64,000 nt of DNA, from assembly GCF_964355755.1 (NCBI RefSeq), contig NC_092677.1:9508601-9572600 (forward strand), in the 5' to 3' direction. Position numbers and translations under genes: made by a program. Below the pieces are notes generated by a model. That model saw only the letters and a list, made by a program, of their open reading frames with translations, made no database searches and was not told the DNA's origin. Numbering within the stretch: position 1 is the first letter of the stretch; each line of letters begins with the position of its first letter. Source of the stretch: Antedon mediterranea. Its lineage: Eukaryota; Echinodermata; Crinoidea; Comatulida; Antedonidae. This document shows, piece after piece, positions 1-12,089 of this stretch.

Positions 1-105
1 GTAACGAGACGCTTCAAACATATTCTGGGAAAAGCACGCAGTGAACTTGCTATAAAACACCGGTTTGACAAAAGGCGGCCTTAGCTTATATGCAACCCGT
101 GAACG
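1..105. other. Flank at window edge, no supported gene
   Basis: All three plus-strand frames are short here. The frame that would join the next gene carries stops at 82-84 and 100-102, so the coding exon that follows cannot simply extend upstream. A short upstream ATG near position 90 opens a frame that overlaps the ATG at 106. This is probably 5'UTR or the end of an intron. Nothing resembling an IRF DNA-binding domain is visible, but the window edge cuts the view. Confidence 0.4.
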
Positions 106-2258
106 ATGACGCATCATAGTGGAGGTGTGGATCAATTTGGAAACTTCACCCACAATATCGGATATCCAACATTCGGGAATAATTTACCTGACCTCCCATT
201 GGATTTTCTTAATTCTTCGTTCGCCGCCGGATTGGAGGGGGACACTGCATCGGGGGCTGTGGACTGGATATCGAAGATGTACGCGGGAACGACCCCCGAA
301 ACAACATTTGTCACAGGTTCAACTGATTCCTGGGTGGTGACACAACCAGGGATGACACAGAGTGATGTAGCACCATCGAATCTGGTGTTAGGTTCGATGA
401 TGCCCACGACGATGCATTGTGGTGAGATTGCATCTACATCAGCATTGACATGTGAATGGGTTGAAAATAGGATTGGCACGTCGATTATCGATGGGAACAA
501 GAAAATGGTTCCCAATAGGATACAGGGTGAGGCAGCATCATCAAACTCTTGGGACATAGGCTTCCCGATAGATTCTATGCCTAAGATGATGATGCGAGGA
601 GATTTCCCACTATCTACCGGATTTGACGAAGGGACATCACATGTGAAGGTACCACAAATTGCCACATCAACCACGTGCGGATTAATTGATGACGGTGTAG
701 GTCTAATGGATGGAGAGTATGAGGAGGAGGAGGAGGAGGAAGACGACGACGATGATGACGTCATCGCTATATCTAATCCCGTAGCACAACGTAGGCCGGT
801 GCGTAAAACAATACGAGAAGGTAAATTGTATTTTTTTAAATAAAATTGAATGTTTGCTTTTACTACTATTGATTTATATTAATTATTGACTATTATTTAT
901 GAGCAGGGCGGATCTTGGGAGGGATAAGGGAAAAGTTACTACCGTTAATCCAGGGAAGAGTGATATTAATTAATTAAACTATTCACTGGGTGGTCAGGAA
1001 GATGATGGTGATGATGAGGATGATATTAATGGCGTTACTATGTCAGGTGATAAATATGAAGATGGTGATAACTAATTTGAGATTTCGTATATGCACTGAG
1101 AATGACAATGACTTCGAAATAGCGTTACGTAAAGTTAATTGGTCAGATATCTAACCATAGCCATCAGCGCAAGCTCAAGGAGTATGAACGCCAGGGCGAT
1201 GGCGGTCGTGGGTTTTAGTGGCACCCAAGAATTACTTATTAGAATTACATTCTAATGTACTTAATTCGCATAAATTAAAATAGATCAGTAAGGCAAACAT
1301 TTGATGTCAACGACAATATAAACATTTTCTTACATAGCTTTACCATCAGAACTGAAGATAACTCTAAAATACCGCAAAAAGGAAGTGAAGTGTGTCGACG
1401 TAGATATCAGCAACGGGTTTCGTGTTGGCTATGGCGTCGTTCTAGATACCAGCAACGTGTTGACGTTTCCCACTGTGTGCGTTCCTAACATCCAGAACGA
1501 GGCCGATAGATATGAAAAAGAAGCATCAATGAAGGAATATAAGTTGAGAAAAACCGTACTTGAAAACCTCGAGAACGGGTATGTATGTATAATGTATGTT
1601 TTAGCGTCAAATTACGCAAATTGTAAATATACCGTTCGCAACTAAATGAAAGGCGCCAATGGATCAAGGGCCTAACTAATACCAACCTAATTATAATTTA
1701 CAAAATTACTAAACATTTTCAATGCTTAGAAGATTGTCCTTTTAACAAGTAATTTGTCAGGAAAGATTATGATGTAAGTCTTTTTAATTCCACAGCGTTG
1801 AGTTTAGTATTTCGAACGGAATAATCTACGCAACTCGTCGATGCCGCGCCAAAGTATTCTGCTTCAGTACTCAACAGCACAACGGACAAGATCCAGTAAA
1901 ACTGCAACAAGGGGTACCGCTCAAAATATTCGACTACAATTCCTTCGATGACACCCTCAGGGAATTTTATTTAAATCAAATTGGCGCCAATTCTATTGCA
2001 ACATCATTCCTAAAACCAAAGATCTTTTTCAGTTTCGCACAGGGATGGAAACCTATGCATGATCGGGATTATGTTTTAAGACGTTTGGGAGATTTGGTGC
2101 AACCAACTTCTTTAAATGACTGCCTTGTAACCATGGAGATTGTACCTCTACGCGCTGTGGATTTTATCATGGGGTTACCCGAAAGTCGTGACGTAGCGGA
2201 GTCGATAACCATGAGCTTAAAACAAGATTATCTTCAAATATCTACTTCACTAAACTAA
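106..2258 (+). CDS. IRF-association-domain protein 1 (acidic leader + IAD)
   Basis: Exons are 106-820, 1338-1578 and 1796-2258, giving 472 residues. The first donor is AAG/GTAAAT (phase 1) and its acceptor is TTCTTACATAG. The second donor is CGG/GTATGT (phase 2) and its acceptor is TAATTCCACAG. Reading stays open throughout. Residues 1-238 are an unrecognised Ser/Thr/Met-rich leader with a Glu/Asp run at about 205-220. Residues 239-472 match the C-terminal IRF-association domain: LKITLKYRKE strand, GFRVGYG turn, IIYATRRCRAKVFCFS, KIFDYNSF, KIFFSFAQGWKP, and a final VPLRA...ITMSL...LQIS block. In known IRFs this domain mediates dimerisation and co-activator or adaptor binding. No DNA-binding domain is seen. 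The ATG at 106 has A at -3, but the window edge leaves the true 5' end open. It is the most diverged of the four paralogues. Family is secure; exact start is not. Confidence 0.72.
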
Positions 2259-2292
2259 GTATGTTTTGTGTAATGCCAAATGCATGTCATGC

Positions 2293-2470
2293 TTAGCTAT
2301 TTACCCGGGCAATTAGTTTCATGGGTACAGTTATCGCTAACCTTGGTGGGAAAAAATTAGCTATTTACCCGGGTAATTGGTTAATTAGCTATTTACCCGA
2401 GTAATTGGTTAATTAGCTATTTACCCGGGTAATTGGTTTTATGGGTACAGAATTATCGCTAATTTTGTTG
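2293..2470. repeat. Short tandem repeat, TTAGCTATTTACCCGGG units
   Basis: The motif TTAGCTATTTACCCGGG plus an AATTGGTTAA linker occurs four times. The middle copies are spaced about 30 bp apart, and the outer pair carries a shared flank (ATGGGTACAG...ATCGCTAA). Confidence 0.75.
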
Positions 2471-2847
2471 GGAAAAATCTCACGACACGACACAAAATAC
2501 TATTACTAATATAGTATAGAGCTTTACTTCTGCTGCGCATGATTTCAATGTGGTCGGCGTTGCGATAGCTCCGTTAGTCTATAACAGTCTTCTTTATACT
2601 ACTATAGGAGGAATCCTCCTGCTATAGGAGGTATAAGGGTTAGTGAGCAAATGGACGAAATATTGTATTCGAGAATCTGTACGCAAACGCGAGGCATCGT
2701 TCGGTCACCAGAAACAATTATTCGTCAATAATGCAATTCTGAGTCGTAATTGACACAATTTATAGGGTTTTCAGAATATTTTTCTTGCCAGTAAAAATAT
2801 TAATATTTTTTTAGTACGTTATTAAATACCATACGTTTATTACATTG

Positions 2848-2971
2848 TCTTGGTTCCCACAAAGGAGACAACGCAGGACATAGACCCAGCGCAAGCGAGT
2901 TGACCAATCACAAGCGACAGTTCGCATTAATCCATCGCTTACTTCCGATACGTCTCTAGTGGGAACCAAGC
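2848..2971. mobile_element. Snapback MITE, GGTTCCCACTAG family
   Basis: Inverted ends CTTGGTTCCCAC and GTGGGAACCAAG flank a core containing TTGACCAATCACAAGCG. The same ends and core recur near 48.7 kb and, degraded, in the introns of the IRF-like genes. There is no coding capacity. Type is inferred from inverted ends, short length and multiple copies. Confidence 0.7.
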
Positions 2972-3488
2972 ATTATAGATAGTTAATATAAAGAATATCA
3001 TAATTGTTAATATAAATGTATATCAGCAGCTGAATTTATGTTTTTTACGTTAGTTAGTCTATTTAATTACCGTTATACTAAATATTTAATTTATTCCGGT
3101 TTGTATTATATTCTATTTATAAAATTGCTATCATTACTAAAACATTCCATTGACAAAAAAATTGTTGTTTTTTTTTACAATTATGACGTATTATTTGCAA
3201 TGCTTACTGTATGCAAACAGGCCTTTCATAACATGGGTATTTTGTGGTCTTTGGTTTTGGCCTATTAGAGGAACCATTGTATTGTGTTCATCCTTCCAAC
3301 GGAGGAAGTGATTATAAATGGAGTTGTCTTTAATGTGACAAATATGATGCCTACTGAATAGAAAGAACACGTTACAGTAACCATATACAGTAGACTATTT
3401 TGTATTATTATTATTGATTAATATATTGACAATTAAATGCACATGATCGATAAGTAGGCTTTCATTTGTGTTCCTAACGATATTAAGC

Positions 3489-3606
3489 TTAGTTTCCGGT
3501 GGTCACTAGAACGCAACGCGACGACATACGCGCGCGCAACGCAAGTGATTCAGAAGCGAAAAATATCTAATTGTCTCTTGTAATTGGTCAAATAACTTGC
3601 GGTTGC
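3489..3606. mobile_element. Degraded snapback MITE fragment
   Basis: One diverged end (CACTAGAACGCAACGCGACG) and an internal segment (AATTGGTCAAATAACTTGCG) match the GGTTCCCACTAG MITE family. The opposite end is not recognisable. Confidence 0.45.
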
Positions 3607-3607
3607 T

Positions 3608-3643
3608 AAGTACGTCCCAGTGTTTTAACACTGGGACGTACTT
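3608..3643. repeat. Perfect short inverted repeat (hairpin)
   Basis: AAGTACGTCCCAGTGTT is followed after two bases by its exact reverse complement, giving 17-bp arms. It lies just beyond a degraded MITE and is probably part of another small palindromic element. Confidence 0.8.
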
Positions 3644-4594
3644 ATAATAATTATAATATAATTATTAATATATTTTCCTTTCTTTACATAGCGAAATGTC
3701 TTAATTCGACTGTGCCGTGTCCTTAATACAGTAAAACCTCCACACATTATATTACATATTTTTAAAATAGCATACAGATGTTATGCTGTTAAGTAGTTGG
3801 CCAATGATAGATACATAATGTGACTCACACCGCGGGAATTTCCATAAATCTATTTTTGAAAACAACATCGGCATTTATTGCAATATCCTGTATCGTTTTA
3901 ATACACGTTGCGTAAACACAACCATTCATCGGCACAAATTGATAAATGTATTGAATCGTGGGTTTTACAATCATTCTGGCGCACAATCCAGAACCAACAA
4001 CACACTAAACTGGGCATCGCTCAAGTAGGCATACATTGTACTCATTCGGCTCATTAGAACAAGACTAGATTGGGAGAAACTTGGCTGAATAATTAGTTAA
4101 GGTAAAACTGCTTGATTATCTTCAGTATTTGAATGCACAGAGAAGATGCACAATAATAATACGGTAGGCATCATAGTAGGCTATCAACCACCTCTGCTAT
4201 CCGCCATTGCGTGGGCGAGTTGCATTTAATTCTCTTTACCAGTTGGAAAACAAACTAATTAAGCACCGGTGAACTAGCCTATAGGCCTATATACAAATAG
4301 AGCTTCTGGTGGGTACGGTATATCGTCACCCACCTTTTAACCCCGGTTCGTGTGGTGACCACCCTCTCCCAATCCCCTTCTATCTTCTAATGAGGAAAAG
4401 CTGAACTTAGGTTAAACCTAATTATTCCAATCAATTGTGTTGTGGTCCAAGTATACAAAATCAAATAACATAACCAGTATCTAAATTTAACACAGGCACC
4501 TTGATGTTGTAATTTCGTCTTAAGAAAGTCACTACATAAAAATGATCTACCTTTGTTGACTGTCACAGATTCGATCAGAGGTAAACCATCCATC

Positions 4595-6716
4595 ATGGCA
4601 GAAAGAAATGATGACCACCAAACAAACCCCATCGTTACTGTTCAGACTAAAAATGGCCCGTTAGAGGTGAATACTGGACCATCACCAAAAGGTAGACACA
4701 TTTAACTTTTCATCACACATCAATTTTGCATTGTTGATTGCAGGATCAATAGAACTGGGAAATTGAAAACGGTATAATAAAAACCTTTCTACACCGCCAT
4801 AACAAGATGTAGGGGCTGTGTATTTGCCCGGGTCATACAGTACTACTCGACATTGAAAACAGCGTAAAATCTGTCCCGGGCCTAGCACCCGGGTAAGGAT
4901 GCGTAATGTATTCAGCGCTAAGCCATCAAATGAAATAGGTCATTAGTAATGAAGATTGGTAATATAAACTTTGTTTTCTATAGAGTACGAGATGAGAATC
5001 AAGGTTCGCTATCGGTCTGACGTTGCTTTGGATAAACGTATCGATATCCAAAAGGGTTGTTGTATTTATTATGGTGAACATTCATGTGAAAAGAGACCAG
5101 AGAGAATGCTTGTACCGCTTCCAGATGAGGAGAGTATTGAACGACAGGAAACCAGACAAGAAGTCAAACAATTGACAAAAGACATATTGGGGTTTTTGGC
5201 AAACGGGTAAGCTGTTGATAAAAAAAAATACATTACAAACCCATTTGAAGGTCGGGGAAGAAGCTAAAAATCCACCTATTCTAAAAGGGCCCCGCCTCAT
5301 AAGTAGGCCTACAGAAATGTTGCTAATAGTCTGTTTTATTATATTGTTGTTTTTGTTATATTTACGTGTTTAATGCAATCATTTGTATGGAAATAAGCTA
5401 ATAAGCTTTTTGGGCTATCCTGGAAAATCTTTATAGGCCTAAATGTAGGTCTATTATTTGTAATGTCAGTAATTTAATTATCACTTTCTATGTATTTTTA
5501 TGATTTTCCTAATAAATTTAAATCAAATCAAATACTGTACTGGCACCCGATTCTCCTGGGTTATCGGAGCTCCAGCGTACTTTTGAATTATAACTTTTGG
5601 CGCCACCCACAGCTATTATCTACCCTAACATTTTAAAGCAGTTGCTAGTATTTTTAAATTATGTGTGTGTTTTTTTACAGTCTGGTTTTAGAATACGGAC
5701 AGGATCGCTGTATATACGCGAGACGTCGTTGTCGCTCCAGGATTTGGTACTACAGCTCCCAACAAACCCCTGGACAAGATCCATTAGAGCTGAAGAGTGA
5801 CACAAATACAAAAATATTCGATTACGGCTATTTTTATAAGAATTTGTCTGATTGGTTCACAAACTACATGAAGGGAATACGAACAACATTAATTCGCCCC
5901 AAAATATGTTTTTCATTTGGCCAATCATGGCAGCCTTACCATAATCATCATGGAAGAGGCCCAGAGAGGCCCCAGCCAACAGCCATAGACGCCTGCGGGA
6001 TGTCGATGTACGCGGTACCATTAAACGCGCGTGACGCTATTCTTTCAATCGAGGAAGGACAGGATTGTTCAGAGACGTTGACGATGGGACTGAACAGTGG
6101 ACACCTGTTTATATCAAATGAGGAACGAGAAGAAATCTGTCAAGTGACAGAAGCATATAAAGTAGCCCATCAGCAACGACAGCAACAACAGTTACAGCAG
6201 CAACAACAGCAACAGTTACAGCAGCAGCAGCAACAACAGTTACAGCAGCAGCAACGACAACAACAGTTACAGCAGCAGCAACGACAACAACAGTTACAGC
6301 AGCAGCAACAACAACAGTTACAGCAACAGCAACGACAACAACAGTTACAGCAGCAGCAGCAACAACAACAGTTACAGCAGCAGCAGCAACAACAACAACA
6401 GTTACAGCAGCAGCAGCAACAGTTACAGCAGCAGCAGCAACAACAACAGTTACAGCAGCAACAACAACAGTTACAGCAGCAACAGTTACAGCACCAACAA
6501 CAGTTACAGCAGCAGCAAGATCAACAATATCAGCAACAACAACACCAACAAGATCAACTACAGCAGCAGCAACAAGATGATAATGAATTTGAAATCGAAA
6601 TGCAAGTCGACACTGACGACGTATGGACAGAAGCCGATATAAATGCTGTGTTGTCGGTAGATAATATCTTCAACGCAACGTCGTTGCAAGAACTGACGAG
6701 ATTACAACAAGCATAG
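4595..6716 (+). CDS. IRF-association-domain protein 2 (IAD + polyQ + acidic tail)
   Basis: Exons are 4595-4691, 4984-5206 and 5681-6716, giving 451 residues. The ATG at 4595 has a good context (A at -3, G at +4). The donors AAAAG/GTAGAC (phase 1) and ACGG/GTAAGC (phase 2) and the acceptors TTTTCTATAG and TTTTTTTACAG reproduce the phases of gene 1. A 32-residue leader precedes the IAD (about 33-255): MRIKVRYRS, GCCIYYGEHSC, CIYARRRCRSRIWYYSS, KIFDYGYF, KICFSFGQSWQPY, VPLNA, ETLTMGL. Residues about 271-405 are almost pure Gln, and the last 46 are acidic and hydrophobic (VDTDDVWTEADINAVL), like a transcription activation segment. No DNA-binding domain is present. The reading frame is open upstream of the ATG to a plausible acceptor at 4567, so an upstream coding exon is not excluded. 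Confidence 0.83.
6166..6575 (+). repeat. CAG/CAA repeat encoding polyglutamine
   Basis: Mixed CAG and CAA codons, with regular CAGTTACAGCAG interruptions, encode Gln runs broken by single Leu or Arg. The mixed codons and periodic TTA suggest growth by duplication of 24-39 bp blocks rather than pure triplet slippage. Copy number is likely to vary between individuals. Confidence 0.9.
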
Positions 6717-9213
6717 TCAAATTGATTCCTATTGGAGCAAATTAGACGCGTTTAGGGCATGACATTCACACACAACTCTTCCGTTAAAGAAACACTCACA
6801 CTGATACAGTTTGGTAAAGTTTTAGCGTAAAGTAACATTTGGTTCACGATGCCAATTAATTACAGATGTGTCTGTATACTATATAGTATAAATATGGTAA
6901 TTAAAATAATTGATATATTTTATTGATAAATTGATGCAATTTCAAGAATTTGCAGCTGTTTTTTTTTTAAATTTAGATGTACCGATATAATTTTGTAGCG
7001 GGGTATATAGTACAATACAAATTAATTATTAACGATGTATATAGTATAATAGTAAAATATATTTCATGCAGCGCTGCACTCACGTATTTCGACACCATGA
7101 AGCGTGCGTGCAAAAGCGGTACTATTTTCATCAACGTTTGCACGCGCGCATCAACATTAGTGTGTCACTGCAAAAAAATAAAATTCTGACATTTGAAACT
7201 GTAAATAATATTTAGTAGCAATACTAGGCGAGCATAACGTAGGCCTATTTATTTAAAATGTTTGTCTCTGAAATAAAACCATTAAAAATATCAATAATAT
7301 AAAGTATAAAGTGTAAGTTATGAAATATATCGGTACGAATCAGTCGTTAAGATTGATTTTCGTAAAACAGAGTGATTAGTCATGGATTTCATTCGGCAAT
7401 GATTAACCTTTTACAGGTACCGTATTAGATTGTGCAGATATTGATTTAAACAAAAGTTGTTGTTATTTAGTTCACGTATATTGATATTGCTATACATAAT
7501 CATACGTAGATTAGTAACTAAATAAAATTAAATAAATATTTAAATACTTAATGTTGCTTATTCTGTTTCCTAGTGTTTATAATAGAAAATCTAACTCAGA
7601 TTACTGGAAATGTGGGTAACAGTGATGTCCCTCTCAATTAAAATATAAAGTACATTAACAAAAGATGTCAGCCAGATATAAAATGTAAAGCCTTTAGCAG
7701 CAAGCCTGTTTTATTTCGTCGTTTATGCAGAATTAATGAAAAAAACGATGGGCCGCCGCCGTTACTCTTTACTTAGGATTTCGTCTGAAACTTGACATAA
7801 GTTATAGAGGGCGGTTAATTTGAATAAAAGGATCATCACGAAATTGTAAACTCTAGATGGAGACAATCGGGTACAGTATATACAGTACAACTAAAATTAC
7901 GGTATCGTAAGCCTACTTTTTGACTAGTAAAGAGACTATATACCCTATAGGCCAATTGGAATCATGGACATTAAACGTGTCCGATCCCCGGTCCGATCGT
8001 AAATGAAAAATACAGGATGCCTACTGCAGAGAGTAGCACAATTGACAGGATTGATACCTTGTGCGAGACTTGACATTTTAAAAAGCCTAAAATTAATAAG
8101 GGGAGAGGTGGGGAGGGTTCTGAACCAGAGAATCTAATACTCCTAGTAATTTGTAATTGTTACTACGGTTTTTTCAAATAAAACATTCGTCTCAGGCCTG
8201 TAACAGTAATGTTGATATTTTTTTCAATTTGACACGCACGAGATCACAAAAATTGATAAATTTAGTATATACAAACGTGTCACAGTTCAATGGGTTTCAC
8301 ACAGGAAAATTAATAATTTTAATGATGACAATTTAGTATTTAATTTTGAATAGGAGGAACAAAAAACTATTAGCAAAGACAAAGAACACAACACTACTTA
8401 TATATCAAGTATACATTATTATCTGCAAAGTGGTAGGCCTACACGGAAGTTGACTATCTACTAAGCCAAATATATTGGCTAAGCCTATTCAAATTAAACA
8501 TAATATTAGGCTTATGTCAACACGATAGCATAATAATAATTCAATATTTCGACGCATTATCACCAACCAACATGATACCGGTATAGAGTTAAAAACGGTA
8601 CGTACTTTGAAAACATTTTACTATAATTTAATGTGAAGACTAATACTTATGAACCGTAAACGCTAGTCCTTCAATCTCTATGAATGCGAGATAGAATTTA
8701 GTAGCTAGCCAAAAAAAATATTATTTCCCTACACAGTAAGTAGCCTAGCAGCAGGCTTAGGAGAGCGGCCTAATGCAATGTGGTGGTAGGCCTAGACCAT
8801 ATTATCATTTCCATCCATATCCAAATCAATGTTTTGATCACCATGAACTCAACCCTTTCATTAAATAAAAATACTAAATAATAAGCTTATTATTATAACA
8901 AAAACATGATTATATTAATAATAATTGAATACGCTATACCGCCCACGACGCCCGGTCGCACAAATGACCTAAGGGACTTCCCCCACCATTATTATACGTC
9001 ATAACATACAAACGTATCATGCTTTGGTAACTATTTATCATGTTAATAGGCCTATTTGTACACGTGCGTTAATTCGACCGATACTGTGGGCATTTCGTCG
9101 AACCATTTCTCCATATTGTAACCTACTATTTTAGGCCTACTCGCTCTCAGCTAAAGCCTATTGCATGAATTTTGAAAAAACAGTAAAATAGTATATTTAT
9201 TTTCTTTTTACAG
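6717..9213. other. Spacer between IRF-like genes 2 and 3
   Basis: No coding exon is supported. The sequence is AT-rich with several TAGGCCTA palindromes. From about 8,590 it becomes the left copy of a segmental duplication that recurs upstream of gene 4. The promoter of gene 3 should lie here or just upstream, but I cannot place it. Confidence 0.5.
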
Positions 9214-9234
9214 TGCAAACTACAGAAACTTGTG

Positions 9235-11493
9235 ATGGCCGACCATTTTACAGAAGGTAGGCCTATATTACTTATTTGTTATATTTATGGCCCACGACAA
9301 TTCAATTAGTCTTACATTCATCTGTAGCCTATCATTGGTCAAGGGCTTTTTCGTTCAGTCTCCACCGCACTGACCAAAGCAAGCAGGACCAATACGTCTG
9401 AGGCATACTGTACTAGATGCAGGGACTGGAGTCAGTATAGTGATCTGATGGGATGGGATGGGACCCAAGCTGTATTTGTCTACAGCACCCGATGGCCTAT
9501 TGCTGAAATGCAACCGAATTTTAAAATCATTAGTAGGCCTACACAGCGATATGGAAATGCCATCACTGATCAAAGGCTTCTCTCGTCCTGCAGTGCCCAC
9601 CTTGAAAGGCCGGGCCACGTCTGAGGAAAATACTGTACTATGCGGCAGGGGCCGCCATAAGAGTCAGTAGTGCTGATCTGATGAACCCCAGCTCTATTTG
9701 CTACAGCACCCGATAATAGTGCTTAAATATAACATTTAGTACAGTGATATAAAATTCTCATGATTGTGAGTGCGCCATCTTTTAAACAAATTATACTAGG
9801 TAAAGTATATCAGGCAAACAAAATAGTTTCTCTTTTCTGTACACATCCGGGGTATTGGTGGTCGTCATGTGGTATTTAATTTTGAGGGAACCTCTAATGA
9901 ATTATCTGTTTATCTTAATACAACAGCTCAGGTCCAGATAAACCTTAAGTACCGATCAACAGAAATCAAAAGTCAGATATTGGACTGTTCCACTGGATGC
10001 TGCATCTATTGCCAAGAACATTCATGTGAGCATGAGCCGTCAAGGAAGTTGGTTGAGCTACCTTTGAGCAACGACGACGCCGGTCGAAAAGAGACTAAAC
10101 TTACAAATAGACTGCTCATCGGAATGAAGCACGGGTAAGATTCTAAGCACTGAATATAAATACAACATGAATCATAGAAACAAAACGCCATAAATGTCAT
10201 TCACACTCGTGTTCTTATGACACAACGCAATGACGAACGTGCAACGAAAGTCAATTGACCAATCGTGATTGACAGTTTGGATGAACCATCGCTCGTGTTA
10301 TGGTTAATTACTTGTACGTACAGTACTTGCGGTGCGTGAGAACCAAAATTTACACAATTCTTTTTTTTTTGTCTAGTCTTCTCTTAGAATATGTCGACGG
10401 GTGTCTGTATGCGAAACGACGATGCAGTACTGTCATCTACTATCACAGCTCACAATACCACATTAATCATGACCCTATAAAAATTGAAAAAGACCAGAGG
10501 GTCATAATCTTCGATTACCCTGCCTTCAAAAATCAATTCATTAGCTGGTATACCCTTAAACTCACAAAATCAGACATAGAACCTTTCAAGCGACACAAGA
10601 TTTTTTTCAGCTTTGGACAAAGATGGCAACCATATCTCGAAAAACACAAAGAGATGGGAGAAAGCAGACCTCAGCCTACTACGTTGGACTCCTGTTTAGT
10701 GTCAATGAGCCTCGTTCCACTGAATGCGAAAGAGATGGTCATGGACACAGAGGCAGGTCGAAACGGTTCCGAGACCATTTCGATGGGTCTGAACCAGAAC
10801 TTTTTTTTCTTTTCTTTAGAAGGATCATCGCAGGTGTGTTCTTCTCTTGACAGGATGGCACAGAATTGTCGAAAAAAAATTCAAGAACATGAACAAGCCA
10901 GACAATCGTCACAAGAACTCGAAGAAAACATGAGTGTGGATCAACAGAATCCTGCAATAGAATTCGATAATCTTTTAAGTGACATTCTGGGCCTACAAGA
11001 ATCGATCGAAACCCGACAAAATGATGTTATGCAACGGCAAGGTATAACACAAAATCCGCATTTTGATATCCCTCAGCAGTATCCAGTAGAACAGCAGATA
11101 ACACGACAGCAACGTATAGATCAGCTGCAGCGGGAGTTCGAGGAAATACAACAGAATTGTGCAAACCAGCAACTACCAATGTCAGAATTGGGCCAACAGA
11201 ACGTAGCACAATGTCAAGACCAATTAGGAACATTACAGCCACATAACCAGCAGGCATGCTTGGCTGCAGATCTGGGCCAGCATGTTCAGCATGAACCTAT
11301 GGAACTTAATCACCAACCAATGCAACTATGCCACATAGAGGAGCAAATAGCTACCGAGTCGGCTCCTGCGAACGGTGAAATTATATATTTTAATTGGGGT
11401 AATGGTACTGAACGTCAAGTTGGGTTAACGTCTGAAGAGTGGTTGAAGCTTGTATCGATTGTACAAAATGAAAATTTACTGGAAACAAATTAA
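9235..11493 (+). CDS. IRF-association-domain protein 3 (IAD + Gln-rich tail)
   Basis: Exons are 9235-9256, 9927-10134 and 10377-11493, giving 448 residues. The ATG lies in an exon starting after TCTTTTTACAG (9213). Only 22 coding bases (leader MADHFTE) are spliced in phase 1 onto the IAD. IAD motifs are INLKYRS, GCCIYCQEHSCE, CLYAKRRCSTVIYYHSSQ, VIIFDYPAF, KIFFSFGQRWQPY, VPLNA and ETISMGL, over residues about 9-222. The tail (223-448) is Gln-rich with EFDNLLSDILGL near 272-283, a hydrophobic/acidic pattern typical of activation domains (inference), and ends in a tidy NWGNGTERQVGLTSEEWLKL segment. A T9 run and CTTTAG at about 10,800-10,820 mark the IAD/tail junction. No DNA-binding domain is seen. 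The upstream frame stays open for only seven codons to the acceptor. Confidence 0.83.
9380..9720. repeat. Imperfect two-copy repeat in intron 1 of gene 3
   Basis: Two diverged copies share CGTCTGAGG, TACTGTACTA, a GAGTCAGTA segment, TGATCTGATG and CTACAGCACCCGAT, offset by about 240 bp. The matching intron of gene 4 lacks it, which explains why that intron is shorter. Confidence 0.6.
10200..10345. mobile_element. Degraded snapback MITE in intron 2 of gene 3
   Basis: It contains ACACAACGCAATGACG, TCAATTGACCAATCGTGATTG and a diverged right end TGCGTGAGAACC, all matching the GGTTCCCACTAG family core and end. It lies between the two IAD exons. Confidence 0.55.
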
Positions 11494-12089
11494 GTTAAGG
11501 TACCCTCTGGTGGTACATGTACTGATATCGCAGCTGATAACAAAATAGACAGTGCTTAATTGACCAACTATTTAATTCATAAATAGAAAGTAGGCCTACT
11601 TGTTGATTCAGATTGTTATGAACCAAGTTATCAAAAACAATGTAATAAGGTGAATAATGCCATAAATAAATACAAGTAACTATATTGTAGTAACTAGTTT
11701 TGTAGAGTACTGTACAACTTATTATCCACCTAAGTTACACATTACTTAATATAACTATTACACCACGACGACGCAGCTATTGGACTTACTGCTTCCAAGG
11801 TGCGACCACCATCATCACCATAATTAAAACACGGTACGTATTTTAAAATCATTTTACTACAGTATTTAACGTGATACTGTATGTACCGTAAACCTTTCCT
11901 CTATACATCATGTGAAGATATTTAGTAGGTCTATCAATATTAATTCATACACGGCCTCATTTCCTACACGGTAGCAGCAGGCTTAGGACAGCGGCCTAAT
12001 GCAATGTGGTGGTAGGCCTAGGCCATATTATCATCCATCAATTATCCAAAATAAATTTTCAGTCACCATGAATTCCACTCTTTTATTAA

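Larger units (their letters stand above)
2259..4567. other. Intergenic spacer between IRF-like genes 1 and 2
   Basis: There is no coding exon I can support. The stretch holds a short tandem repeat, a snapback MITE, a degraded MITE half and a perfect hairpin, listed separately. I looked for an IRF DNA-binding domain that could belong to gene 2 (Trp-spaced helices, WL...W...IPW pattern) and found none. The 3038-3268 open frame is low-complexity, AT-rich and has no splice or homology support. Confidence 0.5.
8590..11050 (+). repeat. Left copy of segmental duplication carrying gene 3
   Basis: The flank (GCAGGCTTAGGAGAGCGGCC near 8,750, then GTGGTGGTAGGCCTAGACC), all three exons of gene 3 and the start of its tail are repeated at about 11,825-15,035. 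Exons match best; introns carry different insertions. Boundaries are approximate. Confidence 0.75.

Noticed and set aside
239-472. Domain could be a SMAD MH2 rather than an IRF IAD
   Set aside because: The folds are related, but the motifs (GC.I.YG, LYA.RRC, KIFDY..F, FSFGQ.W.P, VPL.A) follow IRFs and no MH1 or SSXS tail is seen. Residue numbers refer to protein 1.
132-764. 210-codon minus-strand frame rich in Ser, opposite the gene 1 leader
   Set aside because: It mirrors the GAG/GAC and ATG-rich plus-strand exon, whose frame joins the IAD exons in the right phase. The Ser run is the complement of the Glu/Asp codons.
10300-10376. Upstream ATG extension of the 10,377 exon (and the same at 14,303)
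   Set aside because: This is intron sequence ahead of clear acceptors (TTTGTCTAG, TTTCTACAG). Phase conservation with genes 1 and 2 fixes the exon start.
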